Below the pieces are notes generated by a model that saw only the letters and a list, made by a program, of their open reading frames with translations, made no database searches and was not told the DNA's origin. From Bacillota bacterium (GTDB lineage: Bacteria; Bacillota; Clostridia; Acetivibrionales; DSM-1351): DNA of 64,000 nucleotides. Numbering within the stretch: position 1 is the first letter of the stretch; every line of letters starts with the position of its first letter. Both the position numbers and the translations under genes were made by a program. The DNA lies in the NCBI GenBank assembly GCA_023460955.1, contig JAEWOH010000005.1, positions 37,965-101,964 on the forward strand. Reading direction: 5' to 3'. This document shows positions 53,304-62,407 of the stretch, in pieces.

Positions 53304-53909
53304 ATGGATATTTTGAAGGACCGTTATTCTATAACAGAGCTGAGTGAATCTTTAAATATAACCGACCATGCTTTGAGATTTTATGAAAAGGAATTCGGCT
53401 TTAAAGTCCCCAAGGACAGCCGTGGAAGAAGATTTTATACCGCCGAGCTTGCAAATCTGATGTATCAGATAAAGGAAATGCGTGATCAGGGGTTGGAACT
53501 TAAAGCCATTAGAAAAATTCTTGAAGATGAGAATATTATTCGGGCTAACAGCACTGGAGGAGTAATAAATACCACGCCCTTAAATAATGAACAGTTGCCG
53601 GCTTTGATGGGTACAACATCGCCCCAATTGAGCAGTGCAGAGCTTGCTGTTATCATTGATGCACTTGACAATATTAAGGAGCAGGTCTTCAATAATATGT
53701 CCACAGAGTTGCTATCGACAAGAGAGTTGATTTCAAAAGAGATACAAAAATCAAAACTCGAACTTGGAGCATGTGTTGAAAACAGTTCAAGAAAACTTGA
53801 AATAAAGCTTGACAGGCACTTTCAAGAGGTTGACCGTAACCTCACCAACTGGAGAGAAAGAAAGAGCTCGTCAATTGGCGGTAGATTGAAAAAGCTTATA
53901 GGCAGGTAA
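53304..53909 (+). CDS. MerR-type HTH protein with coiled-coil C-terminus
   Basis: A 201-residue protein. N-terminal MerR-like HTH (SITELSESLNITDHALRFYEKEF and the FYTAELANLMYQI wing), a Ser/Thr/Pro linker, then a charged helical segment that probably forms a coiled coil. There is no clear ligand domain, which suggests a structural or chromosome-associated role like RacA rather than a metal or drug sensor. The ATG at 53304 has AGGAGG 8 nt upstream; the ORF could also start at 53253 without a ribosome site. Confidence 0.8.
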   Translation: MDILKDRYSITELSESLNITDHALRFYEKEFGFKVPKDSRGRRFYTAELANLMYQIKEMRDQGLELKAIRKILEDENIIRANSTGGVINTTPLNNEQLPALMGTTSPQLSSAELAVIIDALDNIKEQVFNNMSTELLSTRELISKEIQKSKLELGACVENSSRKLEIKLDRHFQEVDRNLTNWRERKSSSIGGRLKKLIGR

Positions 53910-53962
53910 AGAACCTTTTATCGCCTACATTTTTCGTCACATATATCTAGATAAAAAAGTTA

Positions 53963-53980
53963 AGCCGGCATATGCCGGCT
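53963..53980. terminator. Bidirectional terminator
   Basis: AGCCGGC-ATAT-GCCGGCT, a perfect palindrome with CTTTTAG on one side and AAAAAAG on the other, between the MerR-like gene (+) and the TM2 gene (-). Confidence 0.88.
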
Positions 53981-54032
53981 CTTTTAGTATCAATATTTAT
54001 GAGGATTAATAGAGATTTCTCGGTACAGATTA

Positions 54033-54431
54033 TCAGTCTTTAAGAGCATAGCCTTTTGCATCCTTGTTTATGCTTCCTGAAAGTATCATTATCCCTTCAA
54101 CTAAGCCCCATATCCAAGTGGCCCATGAAAGAATTCCACAAGATAGAACTGTTATTAATAGCTGAGCCAAACCGATTCCGATATGTCCAAGATAAAACCT
54201 GTGAACTCCGAATACTCCAAGGAAAATACCGAACAAACCAGCTGCGAGCTTGGATTTCTGCTGACCGTATGCATTTAAATTTACTCCGCACTTCATGCAA
54301 ACCTGAGCCATTGAATCCGTTATATCTCCACATAATGGACAATAATTATTACCCTTTCCAACAGGTACTCCACATGTAACACAAATAGCTGCCTGATCAT
54401 TCATAACATTTCCACAATTCCTACAATACAT
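54033..54431 (-). CDS. Zinc-ribbon TM2-domain membrane protein
   Basis: A 132-residue protein. Two zinc-ribbon pairs at the N-terminus (CRNCGN...CVTCG and CPLCG...CMKCG) and a TM2 domain at the C-terminus (GLFGIFLGVFGVHRFYLGHIG plus a second helix) of the kind that carries the conserved HRFYLG motif. Role unknown. AGGAGG before the ATG. Stands alone. Confidence 0.88.
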   Translation of the reverse strand: MYCRNCGNVMNDQAAICVTCGVPVGKGNNYCPLCGDITDSMAQVCMKCGVNLNAYGQQKSKLAAGLFGIFLGVFGVHRFYLGHIGIGLAQLLITVLSCGILSWATWIWGLVEGIMILSGSINKDAKGYALKD

Positions 54432-54776
54432 AATATTTACCTCCTGTTTAATATTTATGGTTAAGTCTTTTTATTCTTCATACAAGTTTCGAAAATGTAT
54501 TACACCTAAGTATACGGTACTGAGCATAGTATGTCTGATTTGAAAATTTATTTTAACTGTAAAATTCTTTTCCATTTAAATTCCCATTATTTATACCTGA
54601 TTAATATATATTAATTTAATAAAAAAATCAAATATATATTATGGGAAAGTTGTATTTACTTTTTCATTTAATCGGAAGGTTATCACAACTGCAATTTTAT
54701 TGCATTGAAATTATATATAGTATATAATTTTTATGGTATTTTCGATGTTAGAAATAATGAGAGGATAGATATATTA
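54432..54776. other. 345-bp AT-rich divergent region carrying the ychF promoter
   Basis: Very AT-rich. The only feature recognised is the promoter at 54700-54728; no ORF, RNA or riboswitch pattern is seen elsewhere in it. Confidence 0.45.
54700..54728 (+). promoter_or_regulatory. Promoter TTGCAT-17-TATAAT for ychF
   Basis: -35 at 54700-54705, consensus -10 at 54723-54728 and a 17-nt spacer, giving a leader of about 40 nt to the ychF ATG. Confidence 0.7.
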
Positions 54777-55871
54777 ATGAAACTAGGTATTGTTGGACTT
54801 CCAAATGTCGGTAAGAGTACACTTTTTAATGCTATTACAAAGGCAGGTGCAGAAAGTGCAAACTACCCCTTCTGTACTATCGAACCCAATGTGGGTATTG
54901 TAGCAGTTCCCGATGAAAGACTTGATAAACTTGCAGAAATGTACAATCCTGATAAAATAACTCCCACAGTTATTGAATTCGTTGACATCGCAGGACTTGT
55001 TAAGGGCGCGAGTAAAGGAGAAGGTCTTGGTAATAAGTTCCTTTCACATATCAGAGAAGTAGACTCAATTGTTCATGTGGTCAGATGCTTTGAGGATGGA
55101 AACATTGTACACGTAGACGGTTCAATAGGACCGAAAAGAGATGTGGAAACCATAAACCTTGAGCTTATTTTTGCTGACCTGGAAATGCTTGAGAGAAGGA
55201 TTGACAGAACCAGAAAAAATCTTAAATCAGGAGATAAGAAATTCCAGATTGAGATTGAACTTCTGGAATCCATTAAAGCTCACCTGGAAAGCGGAAAGCC
55301 CGCCAGATCAATGACCTTTGACAGTGAGCAGCAGCAGATTGTTGATCAGATATTCCTGATTACCATGAAACCTGTTTTGTATGCCGGAAATGTGTCTGAA
55401 AATGACCTCTCTTCACTGGAGGATAACAAGTTTTTAGCTGAGCTTAAGGAATTTGCCGCAGGTGAAGGTTCCGAAGTTATGGTTATCTGTGCCAAGGTTG
55501 AGGAAGAAATTGCTCAGCTGGCAGATGAAGAAAAAGCTGACTTTTTGGAAGCAATGGGTCTTGACGAGTCCGGTTTGGACAAGCTGATTAAGGCAAGCTA
55601 TAAGATTCTCGGGCTCATCAGTTACCTTACCGCAGGTCAGCAGGAAGTAAGAGCCTGGACTATTATCAAGGGTACAAAGGCTCCTCAGGCAGCCGGAAAA
55701 ATACACAGTGATTTTGAAAGAGGCTTTATAAGAGCTGAAATTGTGGCCTATAACGATTTGATGGCTTGCGGTTCCTATAATGCAGCCAAGGAAAAAGGTC
55801 TGGTTAGATCAGAAGGAAAAGAATACGTTATGCAGGACGGAGATGTAACTCTGTTCAGGTTTAATGTGTAA
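54777..55871 (+). CDS. ychF: YchF-family P-loop ATPase (Obg family)
   Basis: A 364-residue protein, the standard length for YchF. It binds and hydrolyses ATP rather than GTP. GLPNVGKSTLFN (G1), DIAGLVKGAS (G3), a coiled coil, and a C-terminal TGS-type domain (AWTIIKGTKAPQAAG, GDVTLFRFNV). It associates with ribosomes and responds to oxidative stress. The start at 54777 is chosen by homology to the family N-terminus; GAGAGG lies 12 nt upstream. Monocistronic with a bidirectional terminator. Confidence 0.96.
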   Translation: MKLGIVGLPNVGKSTLFNAITKAGAESANYPFCTIEPNVGIVAVPDERLDKLAEMYNPDKITPTVIEFVDIAGLVKGASKGEGLGNKFLSHIREVDSIVHVVRCFEDGNIVHVDGSIGPKRDVETINLELIFADLEMLERRIDRTRKNLKSGDKKFQIEIELLESIKAHLESGKPARSMTFDSEQQQIVDQIFLITMKPVLYAGNVSENDLSSLEDNKFLAELKEFAAGEGSEVMVICAKVEEEIAQLADEEKADFLEAMGLDESGLDKLIKASYKILGLISYLTAGQQEVRAWTIIKGTKAPQAAGKIHSDFERGFIRAEIVAYNDLMACGSYNAAKEKGLVRSEGKEYVMQDGDVTLFRFNV

Positions 55872-55913
55872 ACCCAGCGTACTTTTGTAATATCAAGCTT
55901 TTTCAGTAAAAAG

Positions 55914-55950
55914 CCCTGCCTATTCTCATACAAACGAAAATATGGCAGGG
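55914..55950. terminator. Bidirectional terminator between ychF and cheW
   Basis: CCCTGCC/GGCAGGG stem with a 23-nt loop, T4 run on the plus strand and A5 before it. Confidence 0.75.
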
Positions 55951-55967
55951 TTTTATTATTGTTTCAG

Positions 55968-56429
55968 TTATTTATTTGTGATACCCTCTGTTACACGCTC
56001 AACTTCAAAATCATTTAAAACTTCATTCAGGTCAATTATTGAAAATAATTTTTCGTCTTTCTTGCCCACACCTTTTATATACTTTTTATTATTAACCTTT
56101 ATAATAGCTTCAGATTTGTCAATGGCATTTTCGTTAAGGTTAATTATCTCAAGTACATTGTTTACCATAAACCCAAAAAGCTGTCCACCCTTTTCGGTAA
56201 TAACAATTTTTGTCTTCTTGGTTATTTCAGAATTACCCATACTGAATTTTTTATTTAAATCTATTACCGGGACAACTCTTCCTCTCAGGTCATAAAGCCC
56301 TTTTATGTAATCAGGCATTTCGGGAACAAGCGATACCTCGCTGTATTTCTCAATTTTAAATACCTGTGATGCCTCTACGCTGCATAATTCGTTGTTTAAT
56401 GTAAATATTACAACTTGTACATCAGCCAT
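55968..56429 (-). CDS. cheW: CheW-domain chemotaxis coupling protein
   Basis: A 153-residue single CheW domain (two five-stranded barrels): VVIFTLNNELCSVEA at the start, MPDYIKGLYDLRGRVVPVIDLN in the middle. It couples receptors to CheA. No other chemotaxis gene is adjacent. The ATG at 56429 has GGAGG 8 nt upstream; longer readings lack a ribosome site. Confidence 0.93.
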   Translation of the reverse strand: MADVQVVIFTLNNELCSVEASQVFKIEKYSEVSLVPEMPDYIKGLYDLRGRVVPVIDLNKKFSMGNSEITKKTKIVITEKGGQLFGFMVNNVLEIINLNENAIDKSEAIIKVNNKKYIKGVGKKDEKLFSIIDLNEVLNDFEVERVTEGITNK

Positions 56430-56617
56430 TCCTGCCACCTCCACGTTAAGTGTATCATTACTTTTAATAATACCACACAATCAACGCTTTTTAAAAGACA
56501 TAATTTTTGATATAATACAATCTGTGCAATTTTGGAATGCTAATAATTGTCATAAAATATCAAAACAATGCTCCATATGCTCATATGATTAAATACAATA
56601 GACAGGATGGATTTTTT

Positions 56618-56821
56618 ATGGAAAAGAGTAAAATTGAAAGACTTAATGAATTAGCAAAAAAAGCCAAGGTCTCTTCTCTATCAGAGGAAGAACTTGCCGA
56701 AAGAGACCAGCTCAGGAAAGAATATATTGGGGCTTTCAGGGCAAATTTAAAAGCAACCTTGGATAACACTGTTATTGTTGATAAAAACGGTAACAGAAGA
56801 AGTTTGAGAAAGGATAACTAG
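56618..56821 (+). CDS. DUF896 protein (YnzC family)
   Basis: A 67-residue helical-hairpin protein: KIERLNELAKKAKVSSLSEEE and RKEYIGAFRANLK are the family signatures. In Bacillus YnzC-like proteins are linked to the SOS regulon; exact role unknown. The ATG at 56618 has AGGATGG; a longer reading from 56537 has no ribosome site. Immediately before rlmI with a 2-nt gap. Confidence 0.9.
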   Translation: MEKSKIERLNELAKKAKVSSLSEEELAERDQLRKEYIGAFRANLKATLDNTVIVDKNGNRRSLRKDN

Positions 56822-56823
56822 AC

Positions 56824-57993
56824 ATGGCAAAAGCCTATATTGTAAAGGGCAAGGAAAGCAGGGTTGAGTACGGTCATCCCTGGATATTCAAAAGTGACAT
56901 TTCACATACTGAAGGAGACATAATACCTGGTGATGTTGTTGATGTGTACAGCAGTAAAAATAAATTCCTTGGGAGAGGTTTTTACAATCCGCAATCCCAG
57001 ATTACAATCAGAATATTGACTTATGAGCATGAAGAAATCAATTACGATTTTTTGTATCAGAGAATTAACGATGCCTGGAATTATAGAAAGCAGGTTGCTG
57101 ACATTAACAGCTGCCGTGCAGTTTTTGCCGAGTCTGACTTTTTACCTGCATTAGTGGTAGATAAATTTTCAGATATTCTGGTGGTTCAAACTCTGGCATT
57201 GGGAATCGACAGATTCAAGAAAGAAATTGTTGATATTCTGAATGAAATAATCAAGCCCAGAGGAATTTATGAGAGAAATGATGTTCCTGTAAGGCAACTG
57301 GAAGGTCTTGAAATGCAGAAGGGTTTTCTCAAAGGTCCTTTTGAGACACTGGTTGAAATGACTGAAAATGGTGTTAAATTTCTTGTGGACGTTGAGAACG
57401 GACAGAAAACAGGTTTTTTTCTGGATCAGAAGGAAAACCGCGCTGCAATAGCCCCTTTTGTTAAAGATGTCAAGGTCCTGGACTGTTTCACGCACACCGG
57501 TTCCTTTGCACTTCATGCCGGCCTTTTCGGTGCTAAAAGTGTATTGGGTATAGATATTTCAGAGCATGCTGTAAAATGTGCAACCAGAAACGCTGAATTA
57601 AATAGTTTGGATTCTGTAGTGAAGTTCCAGGCAGCAAACACATTCGATATATTGCGCGAATTCTACGATAGTGGTGAAACCTTTGACACAATTGTGTTGG
57701 ACCCACCGGCTTTCACTAAAACAAAGAATGCTGTTCAGGGTGCTATCAGAGGTTACAAGGAGATAAACCTTCGCGCAATGAAAATAATCCGACGCGGCGG
57801 CTATCTGATTTCCTGTTCCTGTTCTCAGCATGTCGATTCTGAACTGTTTATGGATATTTTATATGACGCCGCTGCAGACTCCAGACGAAAGGTAAGAGTT
57901 GTTGAATACCGCTCGCAGGCTAAAGATCATCCCGTTTTACTTGCAGCTCCTGAAACTGAATATTTAAAGTGTGCTATTTTACAAGTAGTCTAA
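56824..57993 (+). CDS. rlmI: Class I SAM-dependent rRNA methyltransferase (RlmI-like)
   Basis: A 389-residue enzyme. N-terminal PUA domain (RVEYGHPWIFKSDI), central EEHD-type linker, and a Rossmann methyltransferase domain: VLDCFTHTGSF (SAM), VLDPPAFTKTK and ISCSCSQHV (catalytic Cys). Matches RlmI/YccW, which methylates a 23S rRNA cytosine. Translationally coupled to the DUF896 gene. Confidence 0.92.
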   Translation: MAKAYIVKGKESRVEYGHPWIFKSDISHTEGDIIPGDVVDVYSSKNKFLGRGFYNPQSQITIRILTYEHEEINYDFLYQRINDAWNYRKQVADINSCRAVFAESDFLPALVVDKFSDILVVQTLALGIDRFKKEIVDILNEIIKPRGIYERNDVPVRQLEGLEMQKGFLKGPFETLVEMTENGVKFLVDVENGQKTGFFLDQKENRAAIAPFVKDVKVLDCFTHTGSFALHAGLFGAKSVLGIDISEHAVKCATRNAELNSLDSVVKFQAANTFDILREFYDSGETFDTIVLDPPAFTKTKNAVQGAIRGYKEINLRAMKIIRRGGYLISCSCSQHVDSELFMDILYDAAADSRRKVRVVEYRSQAKDHPVLLAAPETEYLKCAILQVV

Positions 57994-58126
57994 ATCTAAT
58001 TATATCAGCAAGGTGTATTCCCGTCCTATCTGTAGTAAAATATGGACTATTTGTAGTAAATATGGACTGGATATTTATAACAGAATATATTCTAAATATT
58101 TGAAAAAAATAATAGCGGGTGATACT

Positions 58127-58621
58127 ATGCTGCTATTATTTTTATTTTTACTTATTTTACTTAAATTAATTGAGTTGATAAGTAAGCTCGTGTACAAGAG
58201 AAAAATCCACGAGCTATTAAAGGTTATAAATACAAAAGAAGATTTACTTTATTTGAATTTTAAGGACTTTCTGGCTGTGATTGTTGAGGTTTTGAGGCGT
58301 TCCGGCTATAAGGTTAAGTCTACAGATGCCTGTGGAATAGACGGTAGCGGGCTTAAGCTGAATGGTATTCAATTTGCTGAGGTATGGAAGCATGGCCTTC
58401 AGCAAATCGTAGACGTTGAACTAGCTATGAATCTCGTAAAATGTATGCATAACAATTCTATTTACAGAGGTATGTTGATAACCTTAGGCGAATTTAAGCC
58501 CTGTACAAGGGCTTACTGCCATAAAAATGTAATTGAATGCATTAACGGAGATCAGCTGCTTGATATGTGTAAAGCTTTTCAGGCTCCCAAAGAATCTTTA
58601 GCCCCGGTGAATAAATTTTAA
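58127..58621 (+). CDS. Membrane-anchored Mrr-like restriction-endonuclease-fold protein
   Basis: A 164-residue protein with one N-terminal membrane helix (residues 1-20) and a PD-(D/E)xK-like domain: FKDFLAVIVEVLRRSGYKV, ACGIDGSGLKLN (Mrr GxDGGxD with the second Asp changed) and AEVWKH where Mrr proteins have QxK. Similar anchored proteins carry an active Mrr-like nuclease; here the site is at least partly diverged. The ATG at 58127 has GGGTGA upstream. A 13-bp terminator follows. Confidence 0.65.
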   Translation: MLLLFLFLLILLKLIELISKLVYKRKIHELLKVINTKEDLLYLNFKDFLAVIVEVLRRSGYKVKSTDACGIDGSGLKLNGIQFAEVWKHGLQQIVDVELAMNLVKCMHNNSIYRGMLITLGEFKPCTRAYCHKNVIECINGDQLLDMCKAFQAPKESLAPVNKF

Positions 58622-58641
58622 TATTTATAACTTTCAGAAAT

Positions 58642-58680
58642 AAAACAAGCCAGCTTTATAAACTAAGGCTGGCTTGTTTT
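58642..58680. terminator. Bidirectional terminator
   Basis: Perfect 13-bp stem AAAACAAGCCAGC/GCTGGCTTGTTTT, loop 13 nt, between the Mrr-like gene and MYG1. Confidence 0.92.
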
Positions 58681-58722
58681 ATTTCCTGCATATCCTCTTC
58701 AATATAACACTTCTTTAATCTA

Positions 58723-59706
58723 TTATCTGATTATTATGCGTCTTCTGAAAAATCTTCTTATACTGCCGAATATTCCATTTCCTCTGCGTTTTTGCTGAGT
58801 CTTTATTTCTTCAGGCTCTGAAATCGCTATTTCGGCCATTTTCATTATGCTTTCCATTGAGGTTGCTTTTGCAATAAATCTGGCAGAATGGCAGAACACA
58901 GCATCTTCTATACCGATAATTTTACTGAGTTCTCCCTCTCTTTTCCCTGCCCATACTTTCGGGAGACTCTTTCTATCCTTACGGCCCTCGCCATACTCTC
59001 GAACAGTTTGAATATAAAAGCCATCTTCCTTAGGATATATTACGAACAGAACTTCTCTGTTTATATCAATTTCTTTTAAAGTACGCTCCCATGGATAAGA
59101 ATTATCCAATATCACCAGTTCTGGTCGTACTCTGGAATTGTAAGCTTCCATTACATAAGTTCTGGCTTTTATAGTAGCTACTTTTTGATCAACAACATTA
59201 TCAAGTATTTCAAATGCAAATTTTACTGCATCTCTAAAGGCTTCATCAACAGATGCAGGAGAATCCCAAGTAGGATTATACCCCCCTATTATTGATGAGA
59301 TACACATTGTTGGAATAATGTTTTCTGTAGTCCTTATACCATTATCTGCTGCATCTATACCCTCCATCAGAATAGCATCGGTGTATCTGAAAACATTCTC
59401 CACATCCCTGTCAGTTATTTCAGGATGCTTCGAAATAATTGCGTCCCTTCCGAACCTTCTCCATATTAAGCCACAGGCAGCGTAAGGAGTTCCGTTTTCC
59501 CTGTACTCCTTCTCCAATTGATGATGGTCAAATTCACCGTTTCCTATGTCGTAAATTATATCTTGGTTTTGCAGAATCTCAGGATCTCTTGTTCTTGTAA
59601 GTTCAATATCAAATACTTCCTGAAGTATTGCAGTAGCCATTACTTCATCGGCATGAAATCTACCGTCGTGTGTCGCAACTTTTTTTACCGGTTTTAACGT
59701 GTCCAT
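58723..59706 (-). CDS. MYG1-family DHH-like metal-dependent protein
   Basis: A 327-residue protein of the MYG1/UPF0160 family, related to DHH phosphoesterases. THDGRFHADEVMATAIL (metal His/Asp), DIGNGEFDHHQ and a C-terminal AGKREGEL segment are the family marks. Eukaryotic MYG1 is a 3'-5' RNA exonuclease; the bacterial activity is not established. A strongly basic C-terminus follows the conserved region. AAGGTG before the ATG. Confidence 0.9.
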   Translation of the reverse strand: MDTLKPVKKVATHDGRFHADEVMATAILQEVFDIELTRTRDPEILQNQDIIYDIGNGEFDHHQLEKEYRENGTPYAACGLIWRRFGRDAIISKHPEITDRDVENVFRYTDAILMEGIDAADNGIRTTENIIPTMCISSIIGGYNPTWDSPASVDEAFRDAVKFAFEILDNVVDQKVATIKARTYVMEAYNSRVRPELVILDNSYPWERTLKEIDINREVLFVIYPKEDGFYIQTVREYGEGRKDRKSLPKVWAGKREGELSKIIGIEDAVFCHSARFIAKATSMESIMKMAEIAISEPEEIKTQQKRRGNGIFGSIRRFFRRRIIIR

Positions 59707-59822
59707 TATACACCTTCTTTTCAGAGTCTATTTTTTATATTAGCGCTAATATTTTTTGTTAATTACTTATATTCTAATCATGGCAACTGAAATAATTATT
59801 TATGTTTATTCCACCTTTATAC

Positions 59823-59852
59823 AAAAAGCCTCAAGCTTTTAAACTTGAGGCT
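59823..59852 (-). terminator. Terminator after the small membrane gene
   Basis: AGCCTCAAG/CTTGAGGCT 9-bp stem, 8-nt loop, T5 on the minus strand. Confidence 0.8.
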
Positions 59853-59885
59853 AGAATTTTATTTGTTAATACTGAAGAAAAGTAT

Positions 59886-59909
59886 GTTCAGTTAATGAAT
59901 GTGCGGTAC
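59886..59909. repeat. 24-bp repeat GTTCAGTTAATGAATGTGCGGTA, copy 1
   Basis: Nearly identical (one inserted A) to 62172-62195. Lies between a terminator and the stop of the small membrane gene. Confidence 0.65.
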
Positions 59910-59938
59910 TAATTTTATTTATTTTGTATTAATTTTGG

Positions 59939-60232
59939 CTAAATTTTGACGAGTTTGATTGAAAAATATATAGTGACAAGTAAGATGGCGAAACCTATTA
60001 TCAGCCAATCTTTTTTTGTTGATTTAAGTCCCATTTTATGACCAATAAAAGCTCTGATTATACCCGAAGTAGTTGTTGCTATCAGTGACAAGGTTGATAT
60101 AACAGCTATAATAATAATAGATGTAAATGGCATCTCGCCATAAATCATCAACCACAAAAAAATCATAGAAATTGTATAACTGATAACGCTGATTCCTTGT
60201 ATCTTTTGACAAGTCTTGTATTTTTGCTCCAT
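59939..60232 (-). CDS. Small multi-pass membrane protein, unknown
   Basis: A 97-residue protein with three hydrophobic segments (residues about 12-32, 36-58 and 72-95) and a short basic loop (GLKSTKKDW). The ATG at 60232 has GGAGG 8 nt upstream; the reading from 60280 lacks a site. No family recognised. Terminator follows. Confidence 0.65.
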   Translation of the reverse strand: MEQKYKTCQKIQGISVISYTISMIFLWLMIYGEMPFTSIIIIAVISTLSLIATTTSGIIRAFIGHKMGLKSTKKDWLIIGFAILLVTIYFSIKLVKI

Positions 60233-60439
60233 AAAAATTACCTCCAAAACACGACATACCTTGTTTTCAATTATCGACACTTAAATCAGTCAACTACAAA
60301 CAATACTATAGTTAAAATATAGCATAGTCAAGTAAGTAATATAATATAAATTGTGTAACCAACCAATTAGATATTTTGTGCATAAACTATTCTTGATAAA
60401 TAACCTCAGAATCTTCAAAGTTTACTGTATTATATTTAT

Positions 60440-60952
60440 TTACCAACAGTTGTAATGTACTTTTTCCTTATCAAACCTATCTATATAAGGTTTTTCCTCA
60501 CCTATATGCCCAATAGCAATTGTTACAATGGGAATTATATTTTCCGGCAAATGTAACTTATTTATATAGATTTGAAAACAGTCTGATAAAATTTCCGGAA
60601 CACCGCACCAAACAGCGCCCAATCCAAGTCCATGAATGCAGAGAAGCATGTTTTCAATAGCTGCAGAACAATCCTCGTGTAAAAAATCATGATAAGGTTG
60701 CTTACTTTTATCCCCACATACTACAATAGCAATGGCAGCCTCCCTAATCATTTGTGCTTCTTGTTTTGCCTCTGATAAAGTTTTCAATAATTCCCGATCC
60801 TTAACGACAATAAAATGTACAGGCCTTTTATTTGCTGCCGTTGGTGCATGAAAACCTGCTTTCAATATAGTATTCAGAATTTCATCGCTAATTTCACCCG
60901 GGATAAATCTTCGTATGCTTCTACGAGTAAAAATCGCTGTATTAACCTCCAT
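60440..60952 (-). CDS. Nitroreductase family protein (1)
   Basis: A 170-residue FMN-dependent oxidoreductase: TRRSIRRFIPGE at the N-terminus, HAPTAANKRPVHFIVVKD in the flavin site, and GLGLGAVWCGVPE. Typical of the short NfsA/NfsB-like nitroreductases. Substrate unknown; often acts on quinones or nitro compounds. GGAGG before the ATG. Confidence 0.9.
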   Translation of the reverse strand: MEVNTAIFTRRSIRRFIPGEISDEILNTILKAGFHAPTAANKRPVHFIVVKDRELLKTLSEAKQEAQMIREAAIAIVVCGDKSKQPYHDFLHEDCSAAIENMLLCIHGLGLGAVWCGVPEILSDCFQIYINKLHLPENIIPIVTIAIGHIGEEKPYIDRFDKEKVHYNCW

Positions 60953-61160
60953 ATCATGACCTCCGAAATATTAATAATCGTTAGTTTGTAGCATAAGACA
61001 CTTCTAAAAGAACATGTTCTCTAACGCGGTGAATTTAAAAGAAGTACACAGTACTTGCATCTTTGTATTGCTTTAATTGCTTTTATTGCTTTTATTGTTA
61101 TTATTTCTATTTATTGTTATCATAAGTATATATCTAGTAATTTATGGAGGTTTATTTCAA

Positions 61161-61316
61161 ATGCTTCAAATATTTACCTTAACAATAATTTTTATTTACT
61201 ACATTATCATCGGAGTTCTTTTGCATAAATTAATGTCATTTATCGGTTTAAAAATTCAACCTATAAAAATGTTCATATATATTATTAATTATATTAAGAA
61301 ACACGTTCGCGCTTGA
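61161..61316 (+). CDS. Short membrane peptide, hypothetical
   Basis: A 51-residue reading frame with GGAGG 10 nt before the ATG, one long hydrophobic segment (about residues 3-30) and a basic end (KKHVRA). The frame could begin earlier, at 61077, in a leucine-rich stretch coded by a TTATTGCTTT repeat, but that has no ribosome site. No homologue recognised; may be a small membrane protein or a spurious ORF. Confidence 0.4.
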   Translation: MLQIFTLTIIFIYYIIIGVLLHKLMSFIGLKIQPIKMFIYIINYIKKHVRA

Positions 61317-61416
61317 TCGATTCTGGCAATATAATAGCACATCTGTTAATTAAATGTGCCATAATGAATGATTGTTGAATTATAAATGGTGTATTATCGG
61401 CTTTAATAGTTTATCA

Positions 61417-61956
61417 TCACCAAAACTCGTAATGAACTATCTCTTCAATCTTCTTTCTTGGACGGGCTTTAGGGGTCTCATTCGGATAACCGACAGTTAT
61501 AACTCCTACTACATATTTATCAGAAGGTATATTTAAGACTGGTCTAAATTCTTCTTGTGTAAACTCTGCAACCCAGCAAACTCCCAATCCTAAATTATTA
61601 GCTTGTAGCAACATATATCCTGCTGAAATTGAAGTATCTCTAATTATTCGTTTCACTTCATCTTGTGGGCTATTATCATCTAAATAAACCTCAATATCTT
61701 CTTTTATTCTACAACGCACATCCGCAATACATACAATAAAGACAGGTGCTGTTAGCATCCATTTTTGATTATGAGAGGCCTCCATTACTTTTCGTCTATT
61801 CTCTTCAGATTTAACTACTATAAAATGCCAAGGTTGTGTGTTGCTACCTGATGGAGCCAGTCTTGCACTTTCCAGTATTTCAGTTATTTTTTCATTTTCA
61901 ACCTGTTTGTTAATATATTCTCTTATGCTTCTCCGCATTTCAATTTCTTTAATCAT
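61417..61956 (-). CDS. Nitroreductase family protein (2)
   Basis: A 179-residue FMN oxidoreductase: MRRSIREYINKQ, SGSNTQPWHFIVVKSE, and GLGVCWVAEF. Paralogue of the one at 60440; both are minus-strand and about 465 bp apart. AAGGG lies before the ATG. Substrate unknown. Confidence 0.9.
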   Translation of the reverse strand: MIKEIEMRRSIREYINKQVENEKITEILESARLAPSGSNTQPWHFIVVKSEENRRKVMEASHNQKWMLTAPVFIVCIADVRCRIKEDIEVYLDDNSPQDEVKRIIRDTSISAGYMLLQANNLGLGVCWVAEFTQEEFRPVLNIPSDKYVVGVITVGYPNETPKARPRKKIEEIVHYEFW

Positions 61957-62407
61957 ATATTTGTTCCCTTATTTTAATATCATTTTAGTACTTTAACTCT
62001 ACAACTCTGTATCAAAAGCAATTATTAATAATAATGTTAAATCTTGGTGATATTTATGTCAAGTTTAATTTATTATCATACTATACAGTTTTCAATGCTT
62101 GTTCAGCTTTTTTGCTCGTCGTGTTCTTATATTACGTTCGTAATTATTGTTATGAGCAACAAAAAACCGCAGTTCAGTTAAATGAATGTGCGGTAGTGAT
62201 CATTTATTATAACTATTCCATTGTCTTAATCTTCAATAATATTCCAACCCAAAATATCAACCTTGTTGAGAGTAGTCTGGTTATATATTCTTTTATCATA
62301 CGATATAAAGCAACTTAAGGTTTGATTTGTAAAGATAAGACATATAAATTCCTCTTTTTCCTTGTCATATCTACCTTTAATAATCTCCTAAACATAAACT
62401 TCGTATG
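61957..62407. other. 451-bp region without a gene, with repeat copy 2
   Basis: AT-rich and without a good ORF. Contains a second copy of the GTTCAGTTAA repeat at 62172-62195, here flanked by ACCGCA/TGCGGT that could form a hairpin (62166-62194). Nothing else recognised. Confidence 0.5.

Noticed and set aside
62034..62318. ORF on the plus strand in the gene-poor region
   Set aside because: No ribosome site, AT-rich low-complexity translation, no recognised motif.
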